The position numbers and the translations under genes are program-made. Positions 8,277-17,589 of a stretch of DNA of 64,000 bases are shown here, in pieces. The stretch covers positions 1-64,000 of the forward strand of contig CAJUJN010000002.1 of NCBI GenBank assembly GCA_910586775.1, written 5' to 3'. The notes under the pieces are model-generated. The model was not told where the DNA came from and did no database searches. It saw only the letters and a list, made by a program, of their open reading frames with translations. Every line of letters begins with the position of its first letter. The stretch's first letter is position 1. This stretch comes from an uncultured Acetatifactor sp. Lineage in GTDB: Bacteria; Bacillota; Clostridia; Lachnospirales; Lachnospiraceae.

Positions 8277-10214
8277 TTAGATGCAAAAATAATGGAAAAA
8301 CCCCCGCGCCTCCAACAAGGGGATTACCTGGAGCTGGTTCATCCTGTTCAGGCAGAGTACAATACCGCAATCGTCGTTTAAGTCCACTTCCGACAAATAT
8401 TTCACCTGGATTCCGTCTATCTCCCCCGGCTTTTTTTGTCCGTCCGATACGATATAGGACTCAATCCGCGGCAGCTGCTTTCTTCTGATCCGCGCTTCCT
8501 CCCCTGCCCCATAGGCCAGTATCCGCTTATATTTTCCGCAGAATGCTTCCAATACACGGGTGCGGATGCTTTCCTTCATCCCGGTAAAATCCGCAAAGTC
8601 TCCGCACTGCTGCCTGACCTGGAGCGCCAGCTTGTTTAAATAAAACTGCTGGTTAATTTCATTCATGGATGCATACTCCGCGGATTCCACAATCCCCGAA
8701 TAATAACCCGCGTCCTGTGCCAGATAAATCCACAAATAGGGTAAATACGGCCCATACGCTCTCTTTAACTGTTTTAATCCTCTTAATATCCTGCCCCGCA
8801 CCCAGAAATCCCTTGTAATCCGAAACGGCGCCTTCCATTGGGATATCTGACAATTTAACCCCAATTCCTCCGTGATGCTGCGCACGGTCTCAAATTTCCC
8901 GTCCCACTCTCTGCCGTACTCTCCGAAAAATTTCCAGAAATTCGGCTGTGGCGGAGCCAGAAAGCCCAGTCGCGGTTCCGCGTTAAAACAGGCCGCCACC
9001 TCCATCACCTGGCTGTCACTCCCAAGCAGATTCTCCCAGATATTATAAAAATGAGATTTCCCTACACAGCTATAATTCGTATCCGATGTCACATCCGCAT
9101 CATGTATTACGCATACATAGTCATATGTCTCAAACCCGCAAAGTATTTCAGCCTCCCGGTCCGGTTTGCTTTCACGGCACTGAAATCCCTGCCCCTGACA
9201 GGGTTCCAGATATGCGGCATCCTCCGCAAACAGGTAAACGGAAACCGTTTCCGGTAATCTGCGCAAATATTCCAAAACATATTCCACCGATTCCCGATAC
9301 GCAAGAAATACCACAACCGCAAGGCTCCCGGACACAGCTTGTCCATCCCTGCCGGACACGATATACTGCAAGTGAAGGGAATGCTGCAAATCCGACATGT
9401 CAAGCGTCCGAATCACATTATCCCATATCAAATCAATCTCATAATCCGTCTCTCTGTCTATGTAATTGACCGCCTGTCTGAAATTCTGCTGTGTCTGACA
9501 GTATAATGTCTTACCGGTAAGCGGCTGCTTCTTAAAAAATGGAAAATTGCGCTTTGTCATCAATTCATAAGGTATCATGGCATATTGTGAATAATTGTTC
9601 AGATAATGCTCCGAATCATTTGCTTTGGTATCGGCCAGAGCGTCATAAGTATATCCCAGTTCGGAAAAATACTGCGTAAACCCTACCTCGTACCGCTGGA
9701 TGGTTTCTTTAAAAGAGGAGAAATACGGCATGTTCTCCCAGTACTCCCTAAACTCACGGCTATGAAGCATCCTGGAACCAACGACAAAAAAGTAAGATTG
9801 AATGTGTTCCTTGATGTAGCCCACAAAATCATTGGCACCCTTTCCATGCATTGCCAATCCCCAGAAATCAACGGCTCTGCTTTCCATCTCGGCAAATATT
9901 TCCTTCATCGGCCTGAACGGGCCAAACATGGAATCGTTTACCAGCACCAGCTCATCATACTGTAAAACCTTGTCCCATCCCACATAATTGCACAGCGCGT
10001 CTCTGAAACCGCCTGCGTCAAAGCCGATATTTTTACGATAGAACACCTTATCCGCATATTCCTCAAGAAAGTTTCGTCCACGCACAATCTCTTCTTGATT
10101 ACACACCACCGCCAAGTAATCTGTACACGTCTTTAATTCTTTCAACATATATCCTACATATGAATCAATTATCTTGTGTTTATCATACGTAAGGTATATC
10201 CCCAAACGCTTCAT
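8277..10214 (-). CDS. Larger rhamnan synthesis F (RgpF)-like protein with C-terminal YGAG domain
   Basis: A 645-residue protein. The N-terminal half starts RLGIYLTYDKHKIIDSYV, has the RgpF block FYRKNIGFDAGGFRDAL and LVNDSMFGP, and is followed by a second RgpF-like segment (VVVFLAYRESVEYV, VCVIHDADV, GFLAPPQPNFW, YLAQDAGYY). Residues of about 562-645 form a Rossmann-like module with YGAG at 568-571. It may be a tandem of two RgpF units and adds sugars to the operon's polymer. The start is placed at 10214 behind GGAAGGGA. The frame continues to 10349 but would run into the neighbouring gene without a ribosome site. Confidence 0.8.
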   Translation of the reverse strand: MKRLGIYLTYDKHKIIDSYVGYMLKELKTCTDYLAVVCNQEEIVRGRNFLEEYADKVFYRKNIGFDAGGFRDALCNYVGWDKVLQYDELVLVNDSMFGPFRPMKEIFAEMESRAVDFWGLAMHGKGANDFVGYIKEHIQSYFFVVGSRMLHSREFREYWENMPYFSSFKETIQRYEVGFTQYFSELGYTYDALADTKANDSEHYLNNYSQYAMIPYELMTKRNFPFFKKQPLTGKTLYCQTQQNFRQAVNYIDRETDYEIDLIWDNVIRTLDMSDLQHSLHLQYIVSGRDGQAVSGSLAVVVFLAYRESVEYVLEYLRRLPETVSVYLFAEDAAYLEPCQGQGFQCRESKPDREAEILCGFETYDYVCVIHDADVTSDTNYSCVGKSHFYNIWENLLGSDSQVMEVAACFNAEPRLGFLAPPQPNFWKFFGEYGREWDGKFETVRSITEELGLNCQISQWKAPFRITRDFWVRGRILRGLKQLKRAYGPYLPYLWIYLAQDAGYYSGIVESAEYASMNEINQQFYLNKLALQVRQQCGDFADFTGMKESIRTRVLEAFCGKYKRILAYGAGEEARIRRKQLPRIESYIVSDGQKKPGEIDGIQVKYLSEVDLNDDCGIVLCLNRMNQLQVIPLLEARGFFHYFCI

Positions 10215-10261
10215 GCGAGTCCCTTCCCTTTCCCTGCAAGCGCAGTTCATTCCTTCATTAT

Positions 10262-10615
10262 TCAGAACGTATAAATAAAATCCGGAATTCCTGAATTTGC
10301 CTGTATATTCGCTGTGGGTCCTTTCTCTCCTTCCAAGCTGGCAGCACACTTAAAAAATGTCCGCACGCACTCGGTTTTTATTTCATCCAGTTCCGCATCC
10401 ATGAATGTTTCCATACATTTCTCTATATCGTCTCTGGTCTTCATAGCATACACTTCCAGAGCCGGCTGAATATCCACTGTCTCAAAATAGGACTCCGTCC
10501 CTTCGCCGCCCTGGGGAAAACCGTATTTCTCCCCATATTGTTCCGATTTCCGGCAGATCCACTCATATAGCTTTTCTCTGTCAGTCAAGCTGATATCTCT
10601 CTTTCCAGTCTCCAT
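10262..10615 (-). CDS. Hypothetical 117-residue protein of the glycan operon
   Basis: A charged, soluble protein of 117 residues with no signal peptide or membrane segment and no family I recognise. Its ATG lies inside the last 35 bases of the carbamoyltransferase gene behind GAAGG, so it is likely to be translated by coupling. Helical, acidic stretches (DIEKCMETFMDAELDEIK) suggest a small accessory or adaptor protein. Its place between carbamoyltransferase and RgpF-like genes is the only hint of function. Confidence 0.6.
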   Translation of the reverse strand: METGKRDISLTDREKLYEWICRKSEQYGEKYGFPQGGEGTESYFETVDIQPALEVYAMKTRDDIEKCMETFMDAELDEIKTECVRTFFKCAASLEGEKGPTANIQANSGIPDFIYTF

Positions 10616-12419
10616 CGTCCTTCAACGCCTCCTGCTCCTCTTTCAATAGCATAAAATTCCCCATGCACAACACATCCATTTCCGTCCGCATAAAGCAGAC
10701 ATACGCATCCTTAGGCGAACACACTATAGGTTCTCCTCTTACGTTAAAGGAAGTATTCACAATGACCGGACAACCTGTCAGCTTATCATATTCCTTTATA
10801 ATCTCATAAAAATCCCGATTCGTTTCTTCACTTACTGTCTGAATTCTGGCGCTGAAATCAACATGGGTAACCGCGGAAATGTCCGACCTTGGAATCCTCG
10901 AAACGGCAATCATATCATCCGCATACGCCTCCATTGCTTTCTCCACATCAAAATCATAGCATCTGTCTTTCCGCAGCTGTGCACACAAAAGCATATACGG
11001 ACTCTCGCAATCCAGTTCAAAGTACTGCTCTGCCTTTTCTGCCATGACAGCCGGGGCAAACGGTCTGAAGGATTCTCTGTACTTAATCTTCAAATTTATC
11101 TTTGACTGCATTTCGGCACTGTTCGCGCTTGCGATAATACTGCGGTTTCCCAAAGCCCTTGGTCCAAACTCCATTTTACCCTGAAACAGTCCAATCACCC
11201 GATCCCGGCTTAGCAGCTCCGCAATGGTTTCCGCCCTTTTGCCCTTTATGCTGTGATAGGGAATTTTGTTCTCCCGCAAAAATAATTCCACCTCAAAATC
11301 ACTGTACTCCGGCCCCATACAGGTATCATAAAACCGGCTCTTCTCCGCCGGACATTCCCTCTGCTGCCCCAGGTACTCGTGATACCCCAGATAAGCCGCC
11401 CCGATACTTCCGCCGGCATCTCCCGCCGCCGGCTGTATCCATATATGATCAAATATTTTTTCTCTCAATAATTTTCCGTTGGCAACACAGTTCAGCGCAA
11501 TTCCGCCTGCCAAAACCAGATTTTGATGATGGCCCGTACACGCCGCCGCGCTTTTCGCCAGCCTGATGACAATCTCCTCTGTCACCGCCTGGATGGACGC
11601 TGCCACATCCATATAAAAACCTGTAATTCGGCTCTCCGGTTCACGCCTCGGCATCCCGAATAATTCTTCAAATCTATGGTTAATCATTGTCCTGCCATTT
11701 TGAAAGTCAAAGTAAGCAAGCGCCAGTCTAAAAGATCCATCTTCCCTGACATGGATGAAATCACGCATAATCATATCATAATAAACCGGCTTTCCGTATG
11801 GCGCCAGCCCCATCAGCTTATATTCACCTGAATTTACTTTAAATCCGCAGTAAAAAGTAAACGCGCTGTACAGCATCCCAAGGGAATGGGGATAATCTAT
11901 TTTCTTCAGCAATTGAATGCGGCTGCCGCTGCCAAAGCCAATGGTCAGGGAATTCCACTCCCCCACACCGTCCATTGTCAAGATAGCCGCTTCCTCATAA
12001 GGAGAAGGATAAAATGCCGAGGCCGCATGTGACATATGATGATTTGCCACCAGCAGCTTTCCGTTTTTTCCGATAGTCCCAAAGTGGTTCTCCAAAATCC
12101 GGTCTACCATCAGTCTTTCCGAAAACAGATTATCATGTTGGAATTTTATCAAATCCGCCGAATCCGCACCGCAATGCAGGGCATTTTTCACAAACCGGTC
12201 TAATGTAATCATCGGATTGTCATAATATACCACCGCATCCACATCCTTCAATTCCACATTGCGGCAGTTCAGGCAATACCTGATGGCATTTACCGGAAAC
12301 GCCGCATCGTTTTTTATTCTTGTAAAACGTTCCTCCTGAGCCGCCGCAACGATATGCCCATCCTCCAGCAATGCGGCTGCCGAATCGTGATATAGACCAG
12401 AAAACCCTAAGACTATCAT
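10581..12419 (-). CDS. NodU/CmcH-family carbamoyltransferase
   Basis: A 612-residue O-carbamoyltransferase of the NodU/TobZ family, which uses carbamoyl phosphate and ATP to carbamoylate a sugar hydroxyl. The N-terminal Kae1-like domain starts MIVLGFSGLYHDSAAALLE and carries HHMSHAASAFYPSPY and TMDGVGEW. The C-terminal YrdC-like domain has GKMEFGPRALGNRSI and CPVIVNTSFNVRGEPIV. Length is normal for the family. Its ATG overlaps the stop of the GDSL gene by four bases, so the two are translationally linked. The operon's glycan is therefore probably carbamoylated. Confidence 0.93.
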   Translation of the reverse strand: MIVLGFSGLYHDSAAALLEDGHIVAAAQEERFTRIKNDAAFPVNAIRYCLNCRNVELKDVDAVVYYDNPMITLDRFVKNALHCGADSADLIKFQHDNLFSERLMVDRILENHFGTIGKNGKLLVANHHMSHAASAFYPSPYEEAAILTMDGVGEWNSLTIGFGSGSRIQLLKKIDYPHSLGMLYSAFTFYCGFKVNSGEYKLMGLAPYGKPVYYDMIMRDFIHVREDGSFRLALAYFDFQNGRTMINHRFEELFGMPRREPESRITGFYMDVAASIQAVTEEIVIRLAKSAAACTGHHQNLVLAGGIALNCVANGKLLREKIFDHIWIQPAAGDAGGSIGAAYLGYHEYLGQQRECPAEKSRFYDTCMGPEYSDFEVELFLRENKIPYHSIKGKRAETIAELLSRDRVIGLFQGKMEFGPRALGNRSIIASANSAEMQSKINLKIKYRESFRPFAPAVMAEKAEQYFELDCESPYMLLCAQLRKDRCYDFDVEKAMEAYADDMIAVSRIPRSDISAVTHVDFSARIQTVSEETNRDFYEIIKEYDKLTGCPVIVNTSFNVRGEPIVCSPKDAYVCFMRTEMDVLCMGNFMLLKEEQEALKDDGDWKERYQLD

Positions 12420-13921
12420 TTGTTCACAATTCCTTTCCCTGTAAGATATTCAAACAGATATTGGGCAATCTTCTCATTTCCCGCTTCCGTAACATGACAT
12501 ATATCCAGATATACATCGTCGCAGTCATCCAGCAGCGATGTGAGATCTTCCCATATACCGGCTTCCGACTCCCTGAGACCTCCATAAAATCTCCCCAGCA
12601 AATCGGTAAGAAATGACATGTAATCCGACGATAACGTATTTAAAATCAATTCCTGATCCCAAACGCTCCGTTTTCCTTTTGTCGCAAGAGACGGCTGCAG
12701 GAAGGGAACATAACAAATGCCCTGCTGGCGGCAGACAGCCTCCATGGTTCCGATATGCCCCGCAAAAATCTCCCATGCAGGCCGGGGATCCGCCGTCCCC
12801 AATGTATATGCCTTTCGGTTATAGTGTTCGGATTCTTTTCCGCCCGCTCCCTGTAGCCCTGCCATATAATCCAATATTTCCCTTTGATACGGATGTACAA
12901 ACACATACTCCCGATCACAGTTGTTTGCATCGTTGAACCCGGTATAATGAACCACCGCATCCGGCTTCAGCGGGAGCACATCTCTCATCAGCTTTACAAG
13001 CTCCTGGGAAGATTTATAACCGGCACATCCCCCGTTCAATATCCTTACCCGGTAGCCATTGTCTCTGAATTTGGCATATAAGAGATCCCCCCAGCACGGA
13101 AACGGATAGGCAATCCCGTCGGTTGCAGAACCGCCTAGCAGAACAATGGTAAAGGCATTTTTCTCCCCCAGATCCGTAAATCCAGCCAGCCCCGGATTCT
13201 TCCCGTCTATGAAATTATAGCCCAGATGGGGATCTAATATATAGAGTTCCGCCGTACGCCTGTTCGGCATGTACTCATAACACAGGTTGTAGTCGATTCT
13301 CTCCCGAAGACCTATCTTTTTTAATTTTTCTGTCTGCCGGCCCTTTGCCGCTGTCACAGCCACCTTATATTCTTCCTTTTTCACATAAAAAAGATCATAC
13401 ACCGGCTTTACAGTCTTGCCATCCCACTCATATTCATTCTCTATATCATCTACGAAAAAATCTACCTCTACATCCAGCATGTACAGCGTACGCCGCAGCC
13501 TTTCCCCCTCCTCGTCGGCACCATAAATGATTATCTTCCTGTCGTAGGAATCCCGAATCATCCAGTATATATATTCGCGTTTATATGCGGGCCGGATATC
13601 GCAGCCGTAAATATCCCTCCAAAAAACAAAATGCTCTCTTCCTGACTGCCTCAATCTGCTCTCAATCTCCCGGACATACTTTTCTTTTTCCACCGCAATA
13701 ATAATATTGCAGTCCCTGTATTCGGTCAGTATTTCTTCAGGCGATACTACTTTTTTATTGAAAAAACACAGTCCCTGTATTTTCTCATTGGAGTCGCATA
13801 CCAAGTCAATATAAATGCCCAGATCACACAGGGCAAGCAATGTCTGAAACCCCTTCTGACCGGCGCCCCACAGTACATTCTTTTTCCCATTGTACAAAAC
13901 AACTCCCGCTTCATACGTCAC
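12416..13921 (-). CDS. SGNH/GDSL hydrolase with two N-terminal Rossmann-like modules
   Basis: A 501-residue protein. Two similar modules come first: KNVLWGAGQKG (WGAG at 18-21) and KIIIYGADEEG (133-136). The C-terminal half is an SGNH hydrolase with its nucleophile Ser in LLGGSATDG (263-269), LNGGCAGYKS, VVHYTGFNDAN with the block-III Asn and a late DICHVTEAGN with the catalytic Asp/His pair. Such enzymes remove or transfer acyl groups on sugars. GTG at 13921 behind GGAGG was chosen as start. A TTG at 13951 overlapping the upstream stop is an alternative that adds ten residues. No signal peptide is seen, so it acts in the cytoplasm. Confidence 0.82.
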   Translation of the reverse strand: MTYEAGVVLYNGKKNVLWGAGQKGFQTLLALCDLGIYIDLVCDSNEKIQGLCFFNKKVVSPEEILTEYRDCNIIIAVEKEKYVREIESRLRQSGREHFVFWRDIYGCDIRPAYKREYIYWMIRDSYDRKIIIYGADEEGERLRRTLYMLDVEVDFFVDDIENEYEWDGKTVKPVYDLFYVKKEEYKVAVTAAKGRQTEKLKKIGLRERIDYNLCYEYMPNRRTAELYILDPHLGYNFIDGKNPGLAGFTDLGEKNAFTIVLLGGSATDGIAYPFPCWGDLLYAKFRDNGYRVRILNGGCAGYKSSQELVKLMRDVLPLKPDAVVHYTGFNDANNCDREYVFVHPYQREILDYMAGLQGAGGKESEHYNRKAYTLGTADPRPAWEIFAGHIGTMEAVCRQQGICYVPFLQPSLATKGKRSVWDQELILNTLSSDYMSFLTDLLGRFYGGLRESEAGIWEDLTSLLDDCDDVYLDICHVTEAGNEKIAQYLFEYLTGKGIVNK

Positions 13922-13947
13922 CTGCTTCCACCTCCGTTCCTTCCATT

Positions 13948-15045
13948 TCAAAGCATACTTATCACTTCCGAATATCGTATTTCATATCGTTCCCTGTTAT
14001 GAACGAAGAAGATATTCATTAAATTCTCTCCATAGTATCCAAAAACCCTCTCTTCAATCTTGACCTTATTTCCCTGTTTAATCCTTGCGCACTCCTGTAA
14101 TACCTGAAATAACCATGTATAATAGTGACAAAAAATCTCCTTTCTGGCAAAGATAAGGTTCCCGGCAATAAATGCCCTGTTCATAAAATATGTTCTGGCA
14201 GAATCTGTAAATTCCGGCGAAACACGCTCTATTGCTTCCATTATGACAGCAACTTCCGACGGCACCATTGCCGCCATTTCATGCCTGAATATATGCGGAA
14301 CCGGCAGAACCACATCCACTCCCGCTTCCGCAATCCGCTCAATTTCCTCATCACTGATATCAAAGCCCCTGCTGTAATGACATAAGCCTACATACGCATT
14401 TTTCGTATCGTTCCTGTAGATCCAATATCCGGCCGTCAACTCGCAGAAAAACGCATTCCATTTCGATATATTATCACCCACATCGTCTGTAACATCACAA
14501 ATCCGCCTTGAAGTCAATGCGGCGCCGGCCTGTATATATTTCACATACCTTGACGTATACGCCCTATTGGCCACATGCAGATTTCTGTCAGACGTAACCG
14601 CATAGATACATATGGGAATGTCAGGCTTTGTATCATGTTCTCTTCTCTGTGCCGCAAGCTCCCTTACCGTCATTCTTTGCGCTCCGAATACAGCGCAAGC
14701 CTCCTTACGCAAATTATCTACCGCTAAGATTGACTGCTGCGAACCTATTATATGCCGAAAGCCGGCCGCCGCCAAAATGTCCTTCATTTTGTCATGGGCA
14801 TTATAGCAATGTGATATGACAACCAGTCCGTTTTCTTTACATCCGGCCTCTATCTGTTCAAATGTTTTTACCGGCTTTCCCAATAATTCATGCGGATTGT
14901 CCCGCTGCTCGCTTACTACAAAGCACAAAATATCTCTTTGATATCTTTTGATGTCCAAATAGGTATCTACTGCATTCTGTTTCGCCCCAAAGATCATGAT
15001 GCGCTCATATTTCTGTAAGCTTTCCGCCCACTCTGTCTTAAACAT
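13948..15045 (-). CDS. DUF4422 glycosyltransferase-like protein with N-terminal Rossmann-like domain
   Basis: A 365-residue protein. Residues 12-110 are a Rossmann-like module (ERIMIFGAKQN, FGAK at 19-22). Residues of about 143-345 match DUF4422, found in capsule clusters and thought to be glycosyltransferase-like: ICIYAVTSDRNLH, DVTDDVGDNISKWN, ELTAGYWIYRN and AYVGLCHYSRGF. ATG follows GGGAGGGGG, and the gene sits 12 bp after its upstream neighbour. Sugar donor and acceptor are unknown. Confidence 0.82.
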   Translation of the reverse strand: MFKTEWAESLQKYERIMIFGAKQNAVDTYLDIKRYQRDILCFVVSEQRDNPHELLGKPVKTFEQIEAGCKENGLVVISHCYNAHDKMKDILAAAGFRHIIGSQQSILAVDNLRKEACAVFGAQRMTVRELAAQRREHDTKPDIPICIYAVTSDRNLHVANRAYTSRYVKYIQAGAALTSRRICDVTDDVGDNISKWNAFFCELTAGYWIYRNDTKNAYVGLCHYSRGFDISDEEIERIAEAGVDVVLPVPHIFRHEMAAMVPSEVAVIMEAIERVSPEFTDSARTYFMNRAFIAGNLIFARKEIFCHYYTWLFQVLQECARIKQGNKVKIEERVFGYYGENLMNIFFVHNRERYEIRYSEVISML

Positions 15046-15057
15046 ATGCCCCCTCCC

Positions 15058-17571
15058 TTACAAAACTCCGTTTTCAGGAAGCGTTTCTCCCCCCAGATAC
15101 TGCCCTGCTTTCCTGTCAAGATAATCATAGGTATCTTCCGTAAGCATCTTCTTCATATCCTCGAACTTTCGGCTCTTGTACAGTTTCCGCACAACAGACG
15201 CACTGATTGTCTCGCCGTCCCCCAAGGTTTTCCTTTGTATTTCTTCTACTTCAAGGCCGAATACAGGCAGCACCTCCTTCATATACTCATTATATTGTCT
15301 GGTAACTGGGTCCAAGGGTTCCTCAGCCACAAATCGCTTCCGAATTCCCAAAACAGGAGCAATATAACTGGAAAAAACCCGAAGATCCACAATCGGCACT
15401 ACCTTCATGTTATTTATGGCTGCGGAATGATCCCTCACCGCTTCCCGCTTAAAATAATCCGGAAATGTAACATGGGACGCTAACATCTTTCCGCTGGCGA
15501 CCACACTGACATTGTCATATTTTTGACAATTTATACGTGCAATTTCAATTCTGTCCTCAAAACTGAAATAGGACATGTCCTCCTGTACAATAAAAACAAA
15601 CAGATAGTCACAGTTCCGCAGCGCATGCTCAACCAAATACTGATGTCCTAATGTATATGGATTGCAGTTCATGACAACGCATCCGATTGTCTTTGCGCCG
15701 AAAGGTATTTTCTCCTTTTCCTTCCGCAGCATATCCACATATTGGTGAAAGCCATATAAATGCAAGTCTGAGACATCCGTTTTCAATATATCATAAATCT
15801 GATTCTTCTTTACCGGAGCGGCATCTGCCGACAGCAGAGATGCTTTGATCTGTCTGTAGATACTGTCGGCGTATACCGCATTTCCTTTTCTGTTGCAGTG
15901 TACGGACTTATCAAAAAACATATCCGCCCTCTCCGGGATCGCGTCAAAATCCCCGCTGGGATCCGTCACATTCGTAAACAGTGCTTTGACTCTTTCCACA
16001 TTTTCATTGTAAACCATATTTATGATCATGTCTCCGGGCTTCAAATCCAGGGTCTTTAACAGCTGACTCCCCTTATTGGAAGCCAGTACTCCCAGGTTTA
16101 CCACCCTATATGAATACCCATCCTCCTTCAGTCTTTCCGCCAGCAATGAAGGAATCGTATGGCTGTCTTCCACAAAGGGTCCAAATACATAACAGGGTCC
16201 TGTCAAGTATATGGTATGTGCGTATTTCTCCGGCTGGTTGCATGTCCTTCTGAATCCGTTTTCTATATTGATATATTTACTCTTATAATCACTGTACACC
16301 GTGATATCGTTTTCGAACCGTCGTTTTACAGGCCACAGATATCGTATCCCGCTCGCATACTCGCCGGCCATTCCCTTCTCACAGTCTCCGCTGTACAGCA
16401 GCTCCAGGGCTTCCATATTTTCATTGTCAAGAAAGGCTTCCAGCGTTCCATACTTTTCAAACCATTCTTTTTCGTGCCTGGTCAGTTTTGCATTTGCCGC
16501 GCCTGTAAAATTATATACCGGAATATCCCCGCCTGACAGCGACTCGTCTATCGTCCGCTGCTGCTCCAGCAAATCACAGAAAATAAAACCGACATAATCA
16601 TCGGCGCTTCCCCTTATTCCGTTCACTAGGCAACTGGCCTGCATGGTGGATACACTGCCGGTGTCCGTCAGCGAAACCGGAATCCCTTCTCGTTTCATAT
16701 AATCATAAAAATATTTCGTCATCAGACTGTTGGCCTGAAATTTAATGTCCTCCATTCCCACATCGTCCACGAAATGGCAGAGTCTGTATACGGACGTCTC
16801 TGTTATTCTAATCATCCTGGTAAACTCTTCATTTTCAACCAAATAAGAGAACTCCGCCATAAACTTGTCCGGACTGTATACGAATGTAACGCCCAGCTGC
16901 TTCAGCAGCAGCCTTCTGTTCCCCTGTCCCAAGTCAAAAATGACGCTTGTCTTTCTCTCATCCTGACAATGATTCTCATTTTTAAGAATTTCTTCTATAT
17001 AAGTCAGATATTCATCTCCTGATAGAAAAGATACCTTGATTTTCCCGCCAAACAAAGAAAAAAATCTTTGAAATTCCTGACAATCCCAGGCATACACCCT
17101 GGTCTTCTCCATAATATGATAAAAAGCATCCAGTTCCTTTTGCAGATATACAGATTCCTTGTACTGATTCACTTTTTCCAGTAAATCCTCTATCTTTTTT
17201 CCGTGAACCATTTCGCTCTCAAAATTCAGATTCAAATCCGTAATATACCCGACAACCCTCTGCGCCTCATCTATGACTGGAATATCGGATCTGATGTTAT
17301 ATTTATTATAAATTGCTTCCGCCTCGGAAAGCATGCAATCCGCAGACGTACTCTTTACAAAAAGAAAATTCCTGTTAACAGCCTCTTGTACTTGATTCAG
17401 ATTCTTGATAAAATTTCCTAATGTAATAATTCCCTTCAGTTTTTCGTTGTCATCAACCAGAAATAACACCTTTCTGTCAGTCTGGAAAAAAAAACGGAAT
17501 ACCCCTTCCTGCGACAAATCAGCTTCACTCAATTTCGTAAATTCTGTTATAAACCTTAACGCTCTCTCCAC
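15058..17571 (-). CDS. Fusion of CBS pair, SGNH-like domain and citrate-lyase-ligase-like nucleotidyltransferase
   Basis: An 837-residue multidomain protein. Residues of about 1-120 look like a CBS pair (VLFLVDDNEKLKGIITLG; IPVIDEAQRVVGYITDLN). A region without a clear match follows to about 440, including IFDLGQGNRRLLLKQLG. Residues of about 450-610 resemble an SGNH fold (YLTGPCYVFGPF, VNLGVLASNKGSQ). Residues of about 635-830 match the cytidylyl/adenylyltransferase of citrate lyase ligase CitC, with the TxGH-type site MNCNPYTLGHQYLVEHA and DGETISASVVRKL. No citrate lyase genes lie nearby, so the nucleotidyltransferase probably activates a glycan building block. GTG start follows GGAGAT. Confidence 0.7.
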   Translation of the reverse strand: MERALRFITEFTKLSEADLSQEGVFRFFFQTDRKVLFLVDDNEKLKGIITLGNFIKNLNQVQEAVNRNFLFVKSTSADCMLSEAEAIYNKYNIRSDIPVIDEAQRVVGYITDLNLNFESEMVHGKKIEDLLEKVNQYKESVYLQKELDAFYHIMEKTRVYAWDCQEFQRFFSLFGGKIKVSFLSGDEYLTYIEEILKNENHCQDERKTSVIFDLGQGNRRLLLKQLGVTFVYSPDKFMAEFSYLVENEEFTRMIRITETSVYRLCHFVDDVGMEDIKFQANSLMTKYFYDYMKREGIPVSLTDTGSVSTMQASCLVNGIRGSADDYVGFIFCDLLEQQRTIDESLSGGDIPVYNFTGAANAKLTRHEKEWFEKYGTLEAFLDNENMEALELLYSGDCEKGMAGEYASGIRYLWPVKRRFENDITVYSDYKSKYINIENGFRRTCNQPEKYAHTIYLTGPCYVFGPFVEDSHTIPSLLAERLKEDGYSYRVVNLGVLASNKGSQLLKTLDLKPGDMIINMVYNENVERVKALFTNVTDPSGDFDAIPERADMFFDKSVHCNRKGNAVYADSIYRQIKASLLSADAAPVKKNQIYDILKTDVSDLHLYGFHQYVDMLRKEKEKIPFGAKTIGCVVMNCNPYTLGHQYLVEHALRNCDYLFVFIVQEDMSYFSFEDRIEIARINCQKYDNVSVVASGKMLASHVTFPDYFKREAVRDHSAAINNMKVVPIVDLRVFSSYIAPVLGIRKRFVAEEPLDPVTRQYNEYMKEVLPVFGLEVEEIQRKTLGDGETISASVVRKLYKSRKFEDMKKMLTEDTYDYLDRKAGQYLGGETLPENGVL

Positions 17572-17589
17572 ACATATCTCCTATCTTCT

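Noticed and set aside
15058..17571. Naming the fusion protein citrate lyase ligase (citC)
   Set aside because: Only the last quarter matches CitC, and no citrate lyase subunit genes are present.
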